Source: Rhyacophila brunnea (taxonomy: Eukaryota > Arthropoda > Insecta > Trichoptera > Rhyacophilidae). Taken from it: a stretch of DNA of 64,000 nucleotides. How positions within the stretch are numbered: position 1 is the first letter of the stretch; each line of letters starts with the position of its first letter. A model generated the notes under the pieces. The model did not search any database. It was not told the DNA's origin and saw only the letters and a program-made list of their open reading frames with translations. The position numbers and the translations under genes were made by a program. Below, piece by piece: positions 1 to 10,830 of the stretch. Location of the stretch: contig JAGYXB010000279.1 of the NCBI GenBank assembly GCA_022495005.1, forward strand, positions 124,001-188,000, written 5' to 3'.

Positions 1-483
1 ATATGAATTTTATGTCAGTACCTACTATAAATACGACTCAAAGAGGTTGGACGGCCTTTAATATACGACCATATATTTTCGATACAATATTTAACGATGT
101 AGTGTGATACGGCGAACTGCATACGTACAAGTTTCCGGACACGATTGGTAATATTTGAGAACACTCAGCGCGCTTTACTTTCCTTACGTTTTATGTCATA
201 TACCGTATCTGGATTCAAAGCTTTGCTCCATAGCGACTGGCTTTCAAATGTATATCTTATTAATCAGTTCCGTAATCAGTAACTACAATGCCATGTCAAA
301 TAAAGAACCGTACTCAATTTTGGGTGATTAGAACATAAATGACTACTTATAATGCTTTAGATAATATAAACATTTTTTTTATTTAATGAATATTCAAAAT
401 CACAAAAACCAGTCATCAATAACACAAAAAAATGTAAAGCGCTTCAGTTGCATGAATAGTTATGTTCGACATAATAAGATATG
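1..483. other. AT-rich sequence, no feature seen
   Basis: No open frame, tRNA-like fold or inverted repeat was recognised. No copy of this segment was noticed elsewhere in the window. Confidence 0.5.
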
Positions 484-489
484 ACTGGG

Positions 490-640
490 TAGGACGCGGG
501 TGGTTAAATTGGTAAAGAACATTGGCTGAAATCCAATGGATACATGTTCGAGTCCTGTCTATCTAATATGTATGTTTCTGAGGTGTCTTCAAATTACGCA
601 TAAAAGATTATTTGCGTTGTGTTAATAGATTGTGTCTGGT
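490..640 (+). repeat. tRNA-derived SINE head (family 3-like)
   Basis: A tRNA-like segment spans about 494-570. It has a box A-like stretch (GGTGGTTAAATTGGT), a stem-loop like an anticodon arm (ATTGG, a 7-base loop with TGA, CCAAT) and a box B-like GTTCGAGTCC. The arrangement matches the tRNA-like segments at 17222-17300, 17610-17700 and 42450-42520, so a SINE is more likely than a functional tRNA gene. The acceptor stem does not pair well. The 3' limit at about 640 is a guess. Confidence 0.55.
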
Positions 641-2271
641 ACTACTATGGGGTCGTCTATAAATGATACGATTTCCGAGATAAAATTACAAATTCGTTAG
701 AAATGTTTGATTTCGGTCTAATGTTTATTCTAAGAACAAAATTAGTTCATATTTTATTAGATTTGTGACGTCACATTTTTTACAACCCCCCCTCCCTTAA
801 ACCCTTTGTCTCCAATCACAACATTTTATCCAACCCCTTCTACCCTTATAGTACCTACACTACGACATGATACAAAATTGACTATAGACGTGACGTCAAT
901 ATGGACGAGATTCTCCTAAAAAAAGCAAAAAAAATCATGCATACATAAAATGTCGTGGATACAAAACACACTATGAATAAATATGTAATTAGCTTGAATT
1001 AGAAAAAATATATAAGGTCATTGGTCCTAACTTAGGGTCGTTTCGTAAGGTCAGTGTAATGGGAATGAAATAACGCAAGTATAGTACTTTTTCCGAATAA
1101 AGGCCTTAATGTAATAAATTGTATAGTTCTTTTTCCTAAAGTGTATTGTTTTTATTTCTCTTGTGGGTACTAGAACGCTGACTGCTGATATATAAAACGC
1201 CGTAGAAGATACTTGAAACAGTGGCTTGCTTGGGATTTATAATCAAGGGGTGAAAAAAGAAATAAGTAAAAGGTTCGTTAAAGCTACATCTACTAGACTA
1301 TACAGGGGTAGTTTAAAAAGAATGTTTAAAACTAAGTAGGTATTACACATTTTTTGAAAAAAAAAAAGAAAAAAACAATTTTATTTTTAGATAATAATAT
1401 ATTTAGTGCCATGTTCTAATTTTTTTCATAAAAGTAGATAAATAGTTTTTGTTAAACTATTTTCTTACTGACTGCGTCGATGATATTTTTAGATTCTCCC
1501 AACCATGCCAACATTTTAAATTCATTAACACTAAGAAGTCGCATGTGGTTCCGAGGAATATCGTAGATGAGAAACCAATTCATGCAATTTTATGGTGGTC
1601 ATAAAACACAAGTAAAATAAAGCGCGTCTACTGTCCTCAAATATTGAATGCACGTTATATTTAAGTGACAAACTTTAATGCATCTTATTACGATATAGCT
1701 GATAATGTATGTTGTTTGGAGTGATTTATTTTTTACACACGGTCATCTTAATCCGTCATTGCTTGGACCCTTAAATTTGTAGTTTGTAGTTTCATGTCGC
1801 GGACGTCATTATTAATTGTAGTTATCTGTGATTTAATTTACGGTTAAGTTACTACACACAACTACTAACCTTAATTTTTAATGGGCATATATTTTTATTA
1901 AAACACAGAAATTATTTATTATGTTTATTGTTCACTATCGCGGACTAGATTATGATAATGCAATTTTATAATATTACAATGAAATAAATTTTGTTAGTTT
2001 TACATCATTGCGGATGGACAACATCTGCTTGTATCAACTGTTTGATTACGAGTCACTTTTATTATTGACCGAAACAGTAATTATGACATGGCTAGAAATT
2101 AACCGGAGCGCCGTTCCGGTTATTAAAATCGTCAAGATTAACGTAGAAATATTAAATTGACCGTCTGAGCTAGATATGTCATACAATAAAACTTCTAACA
2201 CACTACAAAATACACATACAATTAGATGACTGTGTCATTGTTAATTGTTAATATTTTCCTAAAATTGGACA
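641..2271. other. AT-rich sequence without recognised genes
   Basis: Positions 780-850 hold a C-rich patch and 1350-1376 an A-rich run. The segment 655-910 starts GGGGTCGTCTATAAATGA and ends with a partly complementary GTCAATATGGACGAG, which could be the worn ends of a DNA element, but pairing is too poor to call. Nothing else was seen. Confidence 0.45.
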
Positions 2272-2273
2272 TA

Positions 2274-2452
2274 GTTATGCAGAAGGTAGCCAGTCCACAA
2301 AAAATAAAAAAAATGAGATATGATATAGATCAGACGCGAGAAGGTTTTCTCTACATTCTGCTGAAAATAGCCAAGCCGCAAAAAAAAATCTTGAAATAAA
2401 ATACTATTTACAATTTGACATTTTACACTGGACTGGCTACATTCTGCATAAC
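2274..2452. mobile_element. MITE with TA duplication and ~24-bp TIRs
   Basis: The left end GTTATGCAGAAGGTAGCCAG is matched in reverse complement at the right end (GTTATGCAGAATGTAGCCAG), and both continue TCCA. Both sides are flanked by TA (2272-2273 and 2453-2454), the duplication expected of the Tc1/mariner superfamily. The centre carries a diverged internal copy of the end (CTGCTGAAAATAGCCAAGCC near 2360). It is 179 bp with no coding capacity. Superfamily assignment is inferred from the TA only. Confidence 0.7.
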
Positions 2453-2454
2453 TA

Positions 2455-2925
2455 CTTCAATTATCAATCAAATTATCGTTTTGGAATGTAATTTTTTCAT
2501 TGATTAAATTAATGATTTTTTTCTGCCTTCTTCGTTCTCGCGAATGCCACTGTGCCCATCCACCTCTCCCAAGAAATGTTTATTCAAATATTTAAGGGAT
2601 GATACACTTTCTCCACGTTCTGCGTCTGAAGAAACAGAAGTTGTTGCGATATTTGTCTGAGTGTAAACACAATTCGGAGGGCACACCTTAATTAATGCAG
2701 GCGAGCCCTTTCTCGCGGGCGAGAGAACGAGAGACTAACGGCGTAAATCGTAATGACACGTTGGAATTGTGTTTCATACAATATTAATTCGCACGCAAAT
2801 TTGTCTGGGGAGTATAATACTATGGAATTATCCAAATAGAAATAATCTTGCAAGAAATATTTTTATATATTATATAATTTTCGAAGGAGATATAATGCGG
2901 AGGGGCTAGATATTTTATAACTAAC
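2455..2925. other. AT-rich spacer with a small GC palindrome
   Basis: Positions 2700-2735 contain a CG-rich imperfect palindrome around CTCGCGGGCGAGAG. The 2815-2900 segment resembles AT-rich stretches near 3990-4130, 4835-4900 and 6440-6600 (shared phrases GAATAATTCTAATAGAAA and GAAGGAGATATAATG), suggesting a worn dispersed repeat. No gene was seen. Confidence 0.4.
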
Positions 2926-3970
2926 TAGCTGAAGTACCCGGCATCGCACAGGGTCGCTTTGTGGTTATACGTATCTTAGATATTTAAAAAAATAATAAGA
3001 GGTTTTTTTTAATATTAAAATATCTCTGTAATACAATATGGCAATATGAAAATAATTCTAATAGGATTAAAGGTCAAACAAAAGACCACTAAATTTAAAT
3101 CGAATCCAAAATATGCAAACGTTATTAATAATATTAATATGCAGTAAAAAAAAATTTAAATTGGATGGAACAAACAAACAAGAAACTTTGTATTTTATAT
3201 TATACTAATTTAGAAACCTTCGCAGATGTGCGCACAACAACAGACAAAAGTTTCATCGCAATCGGATGAATGGTATAGGAACGCATACGAATAGAAGAAG
3301 AAGAAGAAGAAGAAGAAAATGGTTGTATCAATTCAGAAACCTTTGCGGCGGTAAGCACAACACTTGATCAAAATTTCATTCTAATCGGATAAATGGTATA
3401 ATAACGCATACGAATAGAAGAAGAAGAAGATGGTTGTACTAATTCAGAAACCTTCGCGGGCGTGCGCACAACAACTGGTCAACAGTTTCATCGCAATCGG
3501 ATGAATGGTATAGGAACCATACAAATAAAATAAGATATAATGAAGAAGAAGATGGTTTTTCTGATTTAGAAACCTTTGCGGATGTGCGTACAATAACTGA
3601 CGAAAATTTCGTCGCAATCGGATGAATGGTATAGGAACCATACTAATAATAGAAAATAGAATGAAGAAGAAGAAGAAGCTGATAAATTTTCTAATTCAGA
3701 AACCTTCGCGGGTGTGCATACAACCACTTGACAAAATTTCATCGCAATCGGATGAATGTTATAGGAACGCATACGGGACAAACAGAAAGACAGACAGACA
3801 GACAGGCATACAGACATTCATTTTTATATATAAGATATAGCCTATACTCTTCGCGCAAGTGCAAGCAATAAGTTGACAAAGTTTTATCGTAATAGGATGA
3901 ACGGTTTGGCAGCGCATAAAATACGAACAAACAAACAAACAAATATTGATTTTTATATTATAGATAGATA
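2926..3970 (+). mobile_element. RTE-like non-LTR 3' region / SINE tail with amplified units
   Basis: The segment opens with ACTAGCTGAAGTACCCGGC, the form of 5' head common in insect RTE-derived SINE/LINE tails (established pattern, recalled). It closes with GACAGACAGACAGGCATAC followed by a TTTTTATATATAAGATATAG tail. A second, shorter tail follows at 3845-3970 with ACAAACAAACAAAC. Between them, one ~120-bp module is repeated tandemly. No protein domain is recognisable. The family name is by resemblance only. Confidence 0.55.
3208..3785 (+). repeat. tandem array of ~120-bp units, five copies
   Basis: Units start near 3208, 3330, 3441, 3565 and 3692. Each reads AGAAACCTTCGCGGRYGTGC, then ACAAC, a TTTCATCGCAATCGGATGAA core, GGTATAGGAACGCATACGAA and a purine-rich GAAGAAGAAG spacer. 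A diverged sixth unit (without the GAAG spacer) lies at 3847-3915. The spacers contain (GAA)n microsatellites, for example 3294-3318. Unequal exchange or slippage inside a retroposon tail would explain the array. Confidence 0.75.
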
Positions 3971-4200
3971 GAAGGTGCAAAAACCTTTTCATGTACAATA
4001 TTAAATTCTACAATCATTTGAGACATCTGACCTCTAAAACGTACATTGGAAATTATCAGAACCGATAAATCTTGCGTGAAATATAATATTATTGAAGCAT
4101 TTTGGACGAGGCATTTATTACACGGCTTCGCAAGAGGTTGCTTCATTAATCGATATCTATTTATCTTACGTAACAAAACAATAATAATCTATTTCTTTAA

Positions 4201-4564
4201 GAGCATACTTTAGTGAAACGGTAAATAATTTTCAACAATAGGTGGGACGACATTTACGATTCGTTGCCAATCGGAAAGCGATAGTCGAGCTGTAAGCACG
4301 TCAATTTGTTTTGTGATGGCGTCGGAGGAATATATTCTTAAATCGTATAAAGATTACTAAAAACCGTTACGCATTTACTCGAAAAAAAAAATATGGCAAT
4401 GAATATATTATTATTATTACTAATATAACAATAAACATAACATTAAATGGACGCATGTTGAGTTTTTATGACAAATTATGTTTTGTTCTGCACGCGTGGT
4501 TTGTACAATCTGCGCGTCGCGTAGTCACGATCTTTTTAGACCATGCCTTAGCTGAAGTATAGCC
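4201..4564 (-). mobile_element. MITE flanked by TTAA, copy A
   Basis: TTAA lies at 4197-4200 and 4565-4568. The ends are related inverted repeats: GAGCATACTTTAGTG on the left and, read inward from the right, GGCTATACTTCAGCTAAGGC. The 364-bp body is closely similar to the reverse complement of 54781-55102, including a shared stretch near 4395-4470 and the phrase GGCATGGTCTAAAAAGATCG. TTAA duplications are typical of piggyBac or Kolobok-type elements. No transposase is present. Confidence 0.75.
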
Positions 4565-4568
4565 TTAA

Positions 4569-5134
4569 TAGAAAATTCGAATTGAAGCCAAAATATGTAA
4601 ACTTTATCTTGATCTCTAGTGAAAATTCAAAATTGAAATTGTCAGGGAAAGTAATTTGAACAAAACATTTTTTATATACTCTTAGTCATGTCAGTGAATA
4701 AAATTCTGAATTCAAATCAAGATATTATTTTTGACGTTCAATAGTGTCAAGGACAATTTTGTTATTCAACAATTGAAAAGGTGTGTATAAAATAGTGTGA
4801 GATTATTTTTAAGCAAATATCAATTAATATCACTTTTACAATCATGCGAGACGCTTGGTTTCTAAAATCTATATTGTAATAAATACCCAAAAACTACAAT
4901 ATTATATTATATTTGTCTTATAAATATATATATATATATTATGTCGGACTGTAACGCACAAAATATATGTCAATGTGTAGAAGAGAGTGAGACAAGGGGA
5001 AGACGTATTAAAAAGGGTAAGATGAAAGAAAGCATGTAACATGTACACGTAAATGCAAATAAAGGAATCGCTTATTTTAATCGGACCGCGAAAGAAAACT
5101 AATGATAGAATACTTTCATGATAGTTTGACAGAT
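4569..5134. other. AT-rich sequence with a short (TA)n
   Basis: A TA microsatellite lies near 4925-4941. The phrase GAGATTATTTTTAAGCAAAT near 4800 recurs at about 6088, a hint of an old dispersed repeat. No gene was seen. Confidence 0.4.
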
Positions 5135-5142
5135 GCTTACAG

Positions 5143-5918
5143 CAGTGGCGAAGACTCCATACTAGGCGATTATTTAAAGCCTACCTTCTTAAGAAAAATA
5201 TTTTTAATTGCATATTGACATATTTATATACTTAATCACTTCATTATTTTATGTTATATAAAAATAATTTATTTTGCCAACGAGAGATGTCGTATATGTA
5301 GGAATGTATTACAGTTTTATACAGTTTACAAAACAACTGTAAAGGTATTAAAGAATATACCACAGCGCGCCGTAAATAAATAATAAACGCCGCGTCTCGA
5401 CGTAAATAAATCTCCGATTATGTGTGAAATAATTCTGAATTTTTTTCGTATGGACTTTACGTCTCGTAACCGCAGCAGTCTACTGATTTTTACGAAATAA
5501 GGTAAGCTCCTATCGCAGAGAATAAAGCATTCGCGCATAATAATTTTGTCACGACTGCGCACTTTGTCCAAAATCATTAATAATTAGAAAATTAAAAAAA
5601 TAATTTCAACGGCGTTTAATCGAATATTAATAAATAAGAAAGTATAGATTGTCTTTATAAATATAAATAAATTTTATCTAATGATTTTTGATGGGTATAC
5701 ATGTTTTGAAAAATACGTAATTTAAACACATTGCTCATTTTATGTCGTCAATGTGTTTTTGAAGTTTCATTGAATTAGTGTGTCGTTGTCATTTACTAGT
5801 GTGTACCTATTCATTAGTAGTAAATATCGTACTATTCTCGTAAGTATACCTGACAAGTGTGCTCTTTTTATCAGATCTCCACAGTCTACCTCTTTCCAAA
5901 AGTCACCATTCGCCACTG
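5143..5918. mobile_element. hAT-like non-autonomous element
   Basis: The element begins CAGTGGCGAAGACTCC and ends with the complement of CAGTGGCGAATGGTGAC. It is flanked on both sides by a perfect 8-bp duplication, GCTTACAG (5135-5142 and 5919-5926). Short CAGTGGCG-type ends plus an 8-bp duplication are the hallmark of the hAT superfamily (established). The 776-bp interior has no recognisable transposase; short open frames on both strands look accidental. Confidence 0.85.
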
Positions 5919-5926
5919 GCTTACAG

Positions 5927-7069
5927 TGTAGTACTAAGATATCACAAAATCTAAGGTGGCACTGCCATTTGATTTTTTAATGTAATAAATAACCATGCAA
6001 AGTCTGTACAATAATGTATATCTTTTCATCAGAAGATAGATAATTCGGCGGAGAATTTGGCTAGATATTTTAAAACAATCATTCTAGTGCGAGATTATTT
6101 TGAAGCAAATATTATTAGGTATTCGTGCAAAACATTTCTATCTAAATTTTTAATGGCAATCATTCGAATAGAAAGTGTCTTGCAAAGAATAATATTATAT
6201 CTCGTTTTATTGAATGTAATAAATAGTAAAGCATTTTGACTAGATTAATTGTTTGTAATAATTATTATTGATATGTTCTTTTCACATGATGTACCTACCT
6301 ACATACAATCGTACAAAAATCACATTGAATTTATCCAAATAGTGAATAATAGTCTGTACCTTTCTTTGAATGATCTTTTGAAATATTTCGACTATATAAA
6401 TATTGTTATATTACTCTTAGTACAAGATTCTTTTCAATGACATATTATTATTATTTCTATAAACATGTGAGACGTTTGATCTCTAAAAGGATATTGGAAT
6501 AATTCTAATAGAAATGATCATATGAGGAATATATTATTATTAGACATTACATAATTTCTTCGAAGAAGATATAATATTTCAGAGCATTTGCGATAGATTT
6601 TTTAAACCAGTATTCTATTACTATTGATGTAGATTTCTGCTTGGTGATGTAGTTACGGATGAAACTGGTATTGATTTATCTTAACGATAAATCCTGGGAG
6701 AAGGACCAACTTACTAAAATCAAAAAATGTGTAAAATTAATAGAATATAGTTGGATGTATATTGAATGAAATTGTTTGTAAAACAAAGCTGAGCAATAAA
6801 AGCGTATTTGGCCGCCTGAATATTGTCTTCAAAAGGGGTCTAGGACGATTCGGCGCCGGGACAACCGGCCCCACGTAATCGAATGAAATTCGAAAATAAA
6901 TAGAGGTTTGTGAATTATAGATAGGTAGGTACTTTAAAATATATACATCTAATATTAATATTTATATTTAAATTATTATTATTACTTGGTGAGAATTTAA
7001 ATATGCACACGTAAATAATGATTTTTGTACATATGTTTAAGTTCCAACGAGATGAGAGTTCTTTTATTA
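5927..7069. other. AT-rich sequence, worn repeats only
   Basis: 6050-6240 and 6440-6600 share phrases with 2815-2900 and 3990-4130. Around 6790-6890 is a somewhat GC-richer patch (CCGCCTGAATATTG, ATTCGGCGCCGGGACAACC). No coding signal or convincing terminal repeat was found. Confidence 0.4.
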
Positions 7070-7314
7070 TACCACGTTTTTATTAGCTCGTATTCATGTT
7101 TGTCCAGTACAAATTTTTTTCTTGTTTGTCCAATACAAATCTTGCAATCGATTTTTCCGACTAGATAGACATTTGAAACTTTTAGAATATATCAAAACAC
7201 GTGCATTCTTTTAATACTTTTAGCCATCTTTAAGCAGAATTGAAGTTATTTCGGAAAAAAAGTAAAACACTATTATTGGTTGCTAAGTGGGTGCTAGCAA
7301 CAAATTTATTAATA

Positions 7315-8618
7315 CGAAGGTGGGTCAATAATTCCTTAGAAAAAAGCATTAAAACAGTTTTTATTTTTGTATTTTTTTTTTATTTCTCAACATAATCTCC
7401 TTGGGGCTCAATACACTTGGTTAGACGTTTCTCAATTTTTTTTAAACCGTCAGAAAAATAAGTTTTCGGAAGGTCCTCAAAATAAGCATTTGTCCGATCG
7501 ATGGCTTCTTCATTTGAAAAAAAACGTTGTCCACTTAGCCATTTTTTTAAGTTTGGGAAAAGGAAAAAAAGTCACTGGGGGCTAAATCTGGCGAATACGG
7601 TGGGTGGTCGACCAATTCGAACTTCAATTCTTCAATTTTAGCCATTGATCGTAAACATGTGTGAACACGGGCATTATCCTGATGAAAGAGGATTTTTTTC
7701 CTGTTTAAATGAGGCCGTTTTTCTTCAATTTTGTTTTTAGCTGGTCCAATAAAGATGCATAATAATCCCCTGTTATTGTTTTTCCTTTTTCCAAATAGTC
7801 AACGAAAATAATTTCACGTGCATCCCAAAATACAGTAGCCATAACCTTACCAGCTGATTTTACGGTTTCGCCTTCTTTGGACATGGTTTGTCTTCGCAAT
7901 CCACTGCTTTGACTGTTCTTTCGTCTCAGGAGTATAGTGGTGTATCCATGTTTCATCTACAGTCACAAAGCGACGAAAAAATTCATCCGGATTGCGTTGC
8001 ATGAGCGACAACAGGGCTTTAGAGGCCACCACCCTATTGCGTTTATTGTCGGCTGTGAGCAAACGCGGCACCCATCTTGCAGAAATATTTTTCATGCCCA
8101 ATTTGTCATGTAAAATAGAAATGACGCTACCTTTTGAGATCCCTGTAACCTCAGTTATCTCACTTAACTTTAATCTTCGGTCACTTAACACCATATCGTG
8201 GATTTTATTGATCATTTTCTGGTGTAGTCACCTCTACAGGACGTCCTGAGCGTGGTTCATCCTTTGTTGATGTACGACCACGTTTAAATTCATTTAACCA
8301 GTTATAAATAGTTGCAAGTGAAGGAGCAGATGTGTCGTGAACTAAATCCAACTCATTTTTTATTTCCTTTGCTGTTAACCCTTTTATATTAAAATGTTTA
8401 ATAACGGCTCTAAACTCAATTTTCTCCATTTTCCATTTTTCCATTTTCCACAAGCAAATTTTTTTTTTAAATGTACGAGAAACACACAACAACCCGACCA
8501 ATCTGATTGAAACTTCGCAGCATACTGAATCAGTAGTGCCGCTGCATGAAAACAAACCGCTTACAGTACTAGTCGCGCCACCTGTCGGCTTTTCTAAGGA
8601 CTTATTGACCCACCCTCG
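7315..8618 (-). mobile_element. mariner transposon, near full length, inactive
   Basis: The 1304-bp element has ~28-bp terminal inverted repeats: CGAAGGTGGGTCAATAATTC on the left and, read inward, CGAGGGTGGGTCAATAAGTC on the right, both continuing CTTAGAAAA with two mismatches overall. It is flanked by the TA duplication (7313-7314, 8619-8620). It carries one transposase reading region on the minus strand with three indels. Length, ends, TA target and catalytic signature all agree with the mariner family. Confidence 0.95.
7380..8429 (-). pseudogene. mariner transposase pseudogene
   Basis: The coding region runs from an ATG at 8427-8429 to a TAA at 7380-7382, about 349 codons, the usual mariner length. 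The N-terminal helix-turn-helix region (first ~120 residues) includes LATIYNWLNEFKRGRTSTKD. A WVPRLL motif and a first catalytic aspartate in VTVDETWIHHYTPETKEQ follow. The second and third catalytic aspartates lie in HQDNARVHTCLRSMAKIEEL and HPPYSPDLAPSDFF with 34 residues between them, the D34D signature of mariner. Reading requires three frame changes, near 8216, near 7885 and near 7725, so the protein is dead. The enzyme would cut and paste DNA at TA sites in the nucleus. No intron or host promoter is apparent. Confidence 0.93.
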
Positions 8619-8651
8619 TATATACGTGCGTTACTATGAAAATCAATATGA

Positions 8652-9284
8652 GCTTCTTCTAAGCAGTAGTAGATAGAAACTGATTAAAATTCCTCGTCTA
8701 CTTTCTGTATAAAATCGTAATGAACGTCTATTTATTTCATTCGCTGTCTTGGCGCCCAGTTATCTCGTCCTCTTCAAACGTAAACTTCCTTGTGCCTAAA
8801 CTGCTGTGCTCGAACAACGATTTCAGTTATCTCATCTTCACTCGTCATTTATATGCAGCCGTGATTTGTGGAAGGCCGTCTTCCATGACGCTATAAATGT
8901 GTCTGAATGGAAATATTTTAGTGACATTTATTACGTTCTTGTTTCAATAAAAAATTTCACGGGACTGATGTAGCAAATTTTAGTAGATGAAGTATTTTTT
9001 TTAAATGTATCAAAGTTGGCCTTGGTTGATAGTCGAAGTCAATAGTAATTGAAGTCGGCGTAACCAATTAGGCCCGTGTGCGATAACGCAATGGAATCAG
9101 CTTAGAAAGGCCTTCATTCAGTATTGTATTGATTCAAGTTGATAGTTATGAGCGGCCAATGCTTAACGCAATGGATTCCATTCCAAAATTAACCAAAAAT
9201 TTATGTAATTTTGTCAAAGTCTGGAAGTTTTTTTGTGCCTGTTCAAGTGCTACTACACTTATGTACAATCATCCACCCCACTTA
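8652..9284. other. AT-rich sequence with a fragment shared with 34.3 kb
   Basis: 8852-8930 (ATGCAGCCGTGATTTGTGGA, TGACGCTATAAATGTGTCTG) is similar to 34290-34350. This ~70-bp shared piece suggests a dispersed repeat of unknown kind. No gene was seen. Confidence 0.4.
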
Positions 9285-9490
9285 TAATAGAAGCGTCGCT
9301 TAATCGTCGGTCTATAACGTCATGAGTCCCAAGTTCGAATTCTGGGTCTGGCACAGGAAATTCACAAATAATGGGAACTGAAATACCTAACGAGTAAGGA
9401 GTAGCAGGTAACCGATCTCGAGTAAGGAAGAACCGGGATAAACTTAAACACGTGTCAAGAATACGCCATACTTCGAATACTGACAACTGC
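9285..9490 (+). repeat. tRNA-like SINE head (family 1-related)
   Basis: The segment CGCTTAATCGTCGGTCTATA followed by AAGTTCGAATTCTGGGTCTG resembles the head of the SINE at 18446-18680, with a box B-like GTTCGAATTC. The body beyond 9355 differs from family 1. It is most likely a related SINE or a tRNA pseudogene. A functional tRNA is unlikely because no complete cloverleaf can be drawn. Confidence 0.45.
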
Positions 9491-9656
9491 TCTCGGTTTA
9501 TGCATTAACTCTCATTTAATATGGGTGTATTACATACACTATTGCACGTGCATAATGCGTATTTCATCTTCGTAAGACACTCACACATTCAAAACTCTGC
9601 ATAAAAATATAGCGTATTGAATAACCTATCGGAATTCTATTGATTATCTATTCTGT

Positions 9657-9833
9657 GGTCTGGCAAATACACATATTGTTTTTCAATTTGTGTTTGTGTC
9701 AGAGTATGGACCTAATATGTTAGGCAAGTGGCTAACATACATTTCTCGTAAAAACAAATCTGTTAATACAAACCTCCACTCTGTGGGGCCCATAATATGA
9801 TCTTATTATGATCGGACGAAAAAAACACTTCTT
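9657..9833 (+). repeat. SINE family 1, 5'-truncated copy
   Basis: It starts within the body (CTGGCAAATACACATATTGT) and runs through GTATGGACCTAATATGTTAG, GTGGCTAACATACATTTC, CTGTTAATACAAACCTCCAC and a terminal GATCTTATTATGATCGGACG plus A-rich tail. It matches the bodies at 18520-18680, 39000-39140 and (reverse) 13775-13935. The tRNA-like head is missing. Confidence 0.8.
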
Positions 9834-10400
9834 TTATTAGGCCTCATGAGCTGGTGTACTGTTAAAAGAAAAAAAATAGATAACTAGAAAATTCATCAAA
9901 AATTATTAACCGAATGACCTACTTAATTCCGCAGTGCTTAACATGCTATTACGAGTGGATATTTCAAAAGATTTCGAAAATAGAATAATAATATCTAAAT
10001 TGACTTTATTCTTTCTTTTCATAATGTCATAACCAAGTCGATCTCTTAATGAAAATGTGAAAAGATTCTAACTGGGATTGTATTTTTAATATAATTTTAT
10101 TATCTAGACAAGATCTCAAAGGCTGAGACATTCGGTCAGGCAGGTAGGGATAATTTTCAATAAGGCTCTCTCTCATTAAACTCAGTGGAGCGGTAAAGTC
10201 TTTCCAGCTATTCAAGAGCCTCTGCTCGTGTCTTGGATCCCACCCTCGCTATTATTCGCTCCTATCTACTATCAGCATTCTGAATACGGGGTTTTTACAT
10301 CGTGTCTGAAAGTGAGTCGTCTTTTAATATTTATTATTATCCCAACATAACTTTTATATTGTTCAACATAAACAAATACCCTTCCAAACCAATCCGCCCC
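9834..10400. other. AT-rich sequence, no feature seen
   Basis: No repeat partner or coding signal was recognised in this stretch. Confidence 0.4.
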
Positions 10401-10830
10401 GCACCACACTCCATCGAGTGCATCATGAGGCACAACGTTTAGATGTGAAGCATCAGATTTTTTTACGCCTGAAATGTCAATCTCAATGGAATATTATAAC
10501 AAGAAACAAAAACCATCTTCCAATACGGTTGGTCACCGAGGAAGATCACGACCCTAACCCTCTAAACGAAAATACAACCACGCTAACAAACCTTGCATCT
10601 ATCCCACCAACCAAGCTTTACATATCAATCTACAATAGAATAAAAGGGAAACGCTATAGAGGAAGACCCCATGCGAGTTGGCAAGACGACATCACAAAAA
10701 CAGCGGGCCCAATTTGGCTACAAATAGCCAAAGACGTTAGCTGGAGTCCAGTGGGATTTCTTTCTTTAGAGGAGGCCTTCACCCGAAGAGGGGTTCTTAC
10801 AAACCAAACAAACTAGTATCTTGGCATTAA
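10401..10830 (+). pseudogene. non-LTR retrotransposon C-terminal fragment
   Basis: One open frame at 10418-10816 ends at a TAG. Its last ~50 residues carry a typical reverse-transcriptase-ORF tail: a basic RGRPHASWQDDITKTAGP motif, then WLQIAKD, then EEAFTRRGVL just before the stop. This GRP..W.DDI pattern is common at the extreme C-terminus of several insect LINE ORFs (established from general knowledge). The upstream part is degraded; no YADD motif or endonuclease domain is present. A short AT-rich 3' tail follows. The clade cannot be assigned from so little. Confidence 0.7.

Larger units (their letters stand above)
7072..8651 (+). mobile_element. CCACGTTTTT MITE, copy 1, split by mariner and 3'-truncated
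   Basis: 7072-7314 matches the first half of the complete copies at 27456-27909, 43727-44187 (reverse) and 56642-57107. It begins CCACGTTTTTATTAGCTCGT after a TA and includes TTGCTAAGTGGGTGCTAGCA near 7280. The match resumes directly after the mariner at 8619 (TATATACGTGCGTTACTATG) and stops near 8651. The last ~200 bp of the family consensus are missing. Removing the mariner and one TA restores the sequence of the intact copies. Confidence 0.85.

Noticed and set aside
490..570. Functional tRNA-Ser gene
   Set aside because: Acceptor and D arms do not pair and related degenerate copies exist nearby; a SINE head fits better.
655..910. hAT-like element with GGGGTCGTC end
   Set aside because: The right end pairs poorly and no 8-bp duplication was found.
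3208..3785. CRISPR-like array
   Set aside because: Units are long, repeated in full rather than as short repeats with unique spacers, and lie in an insect retroposon tail.
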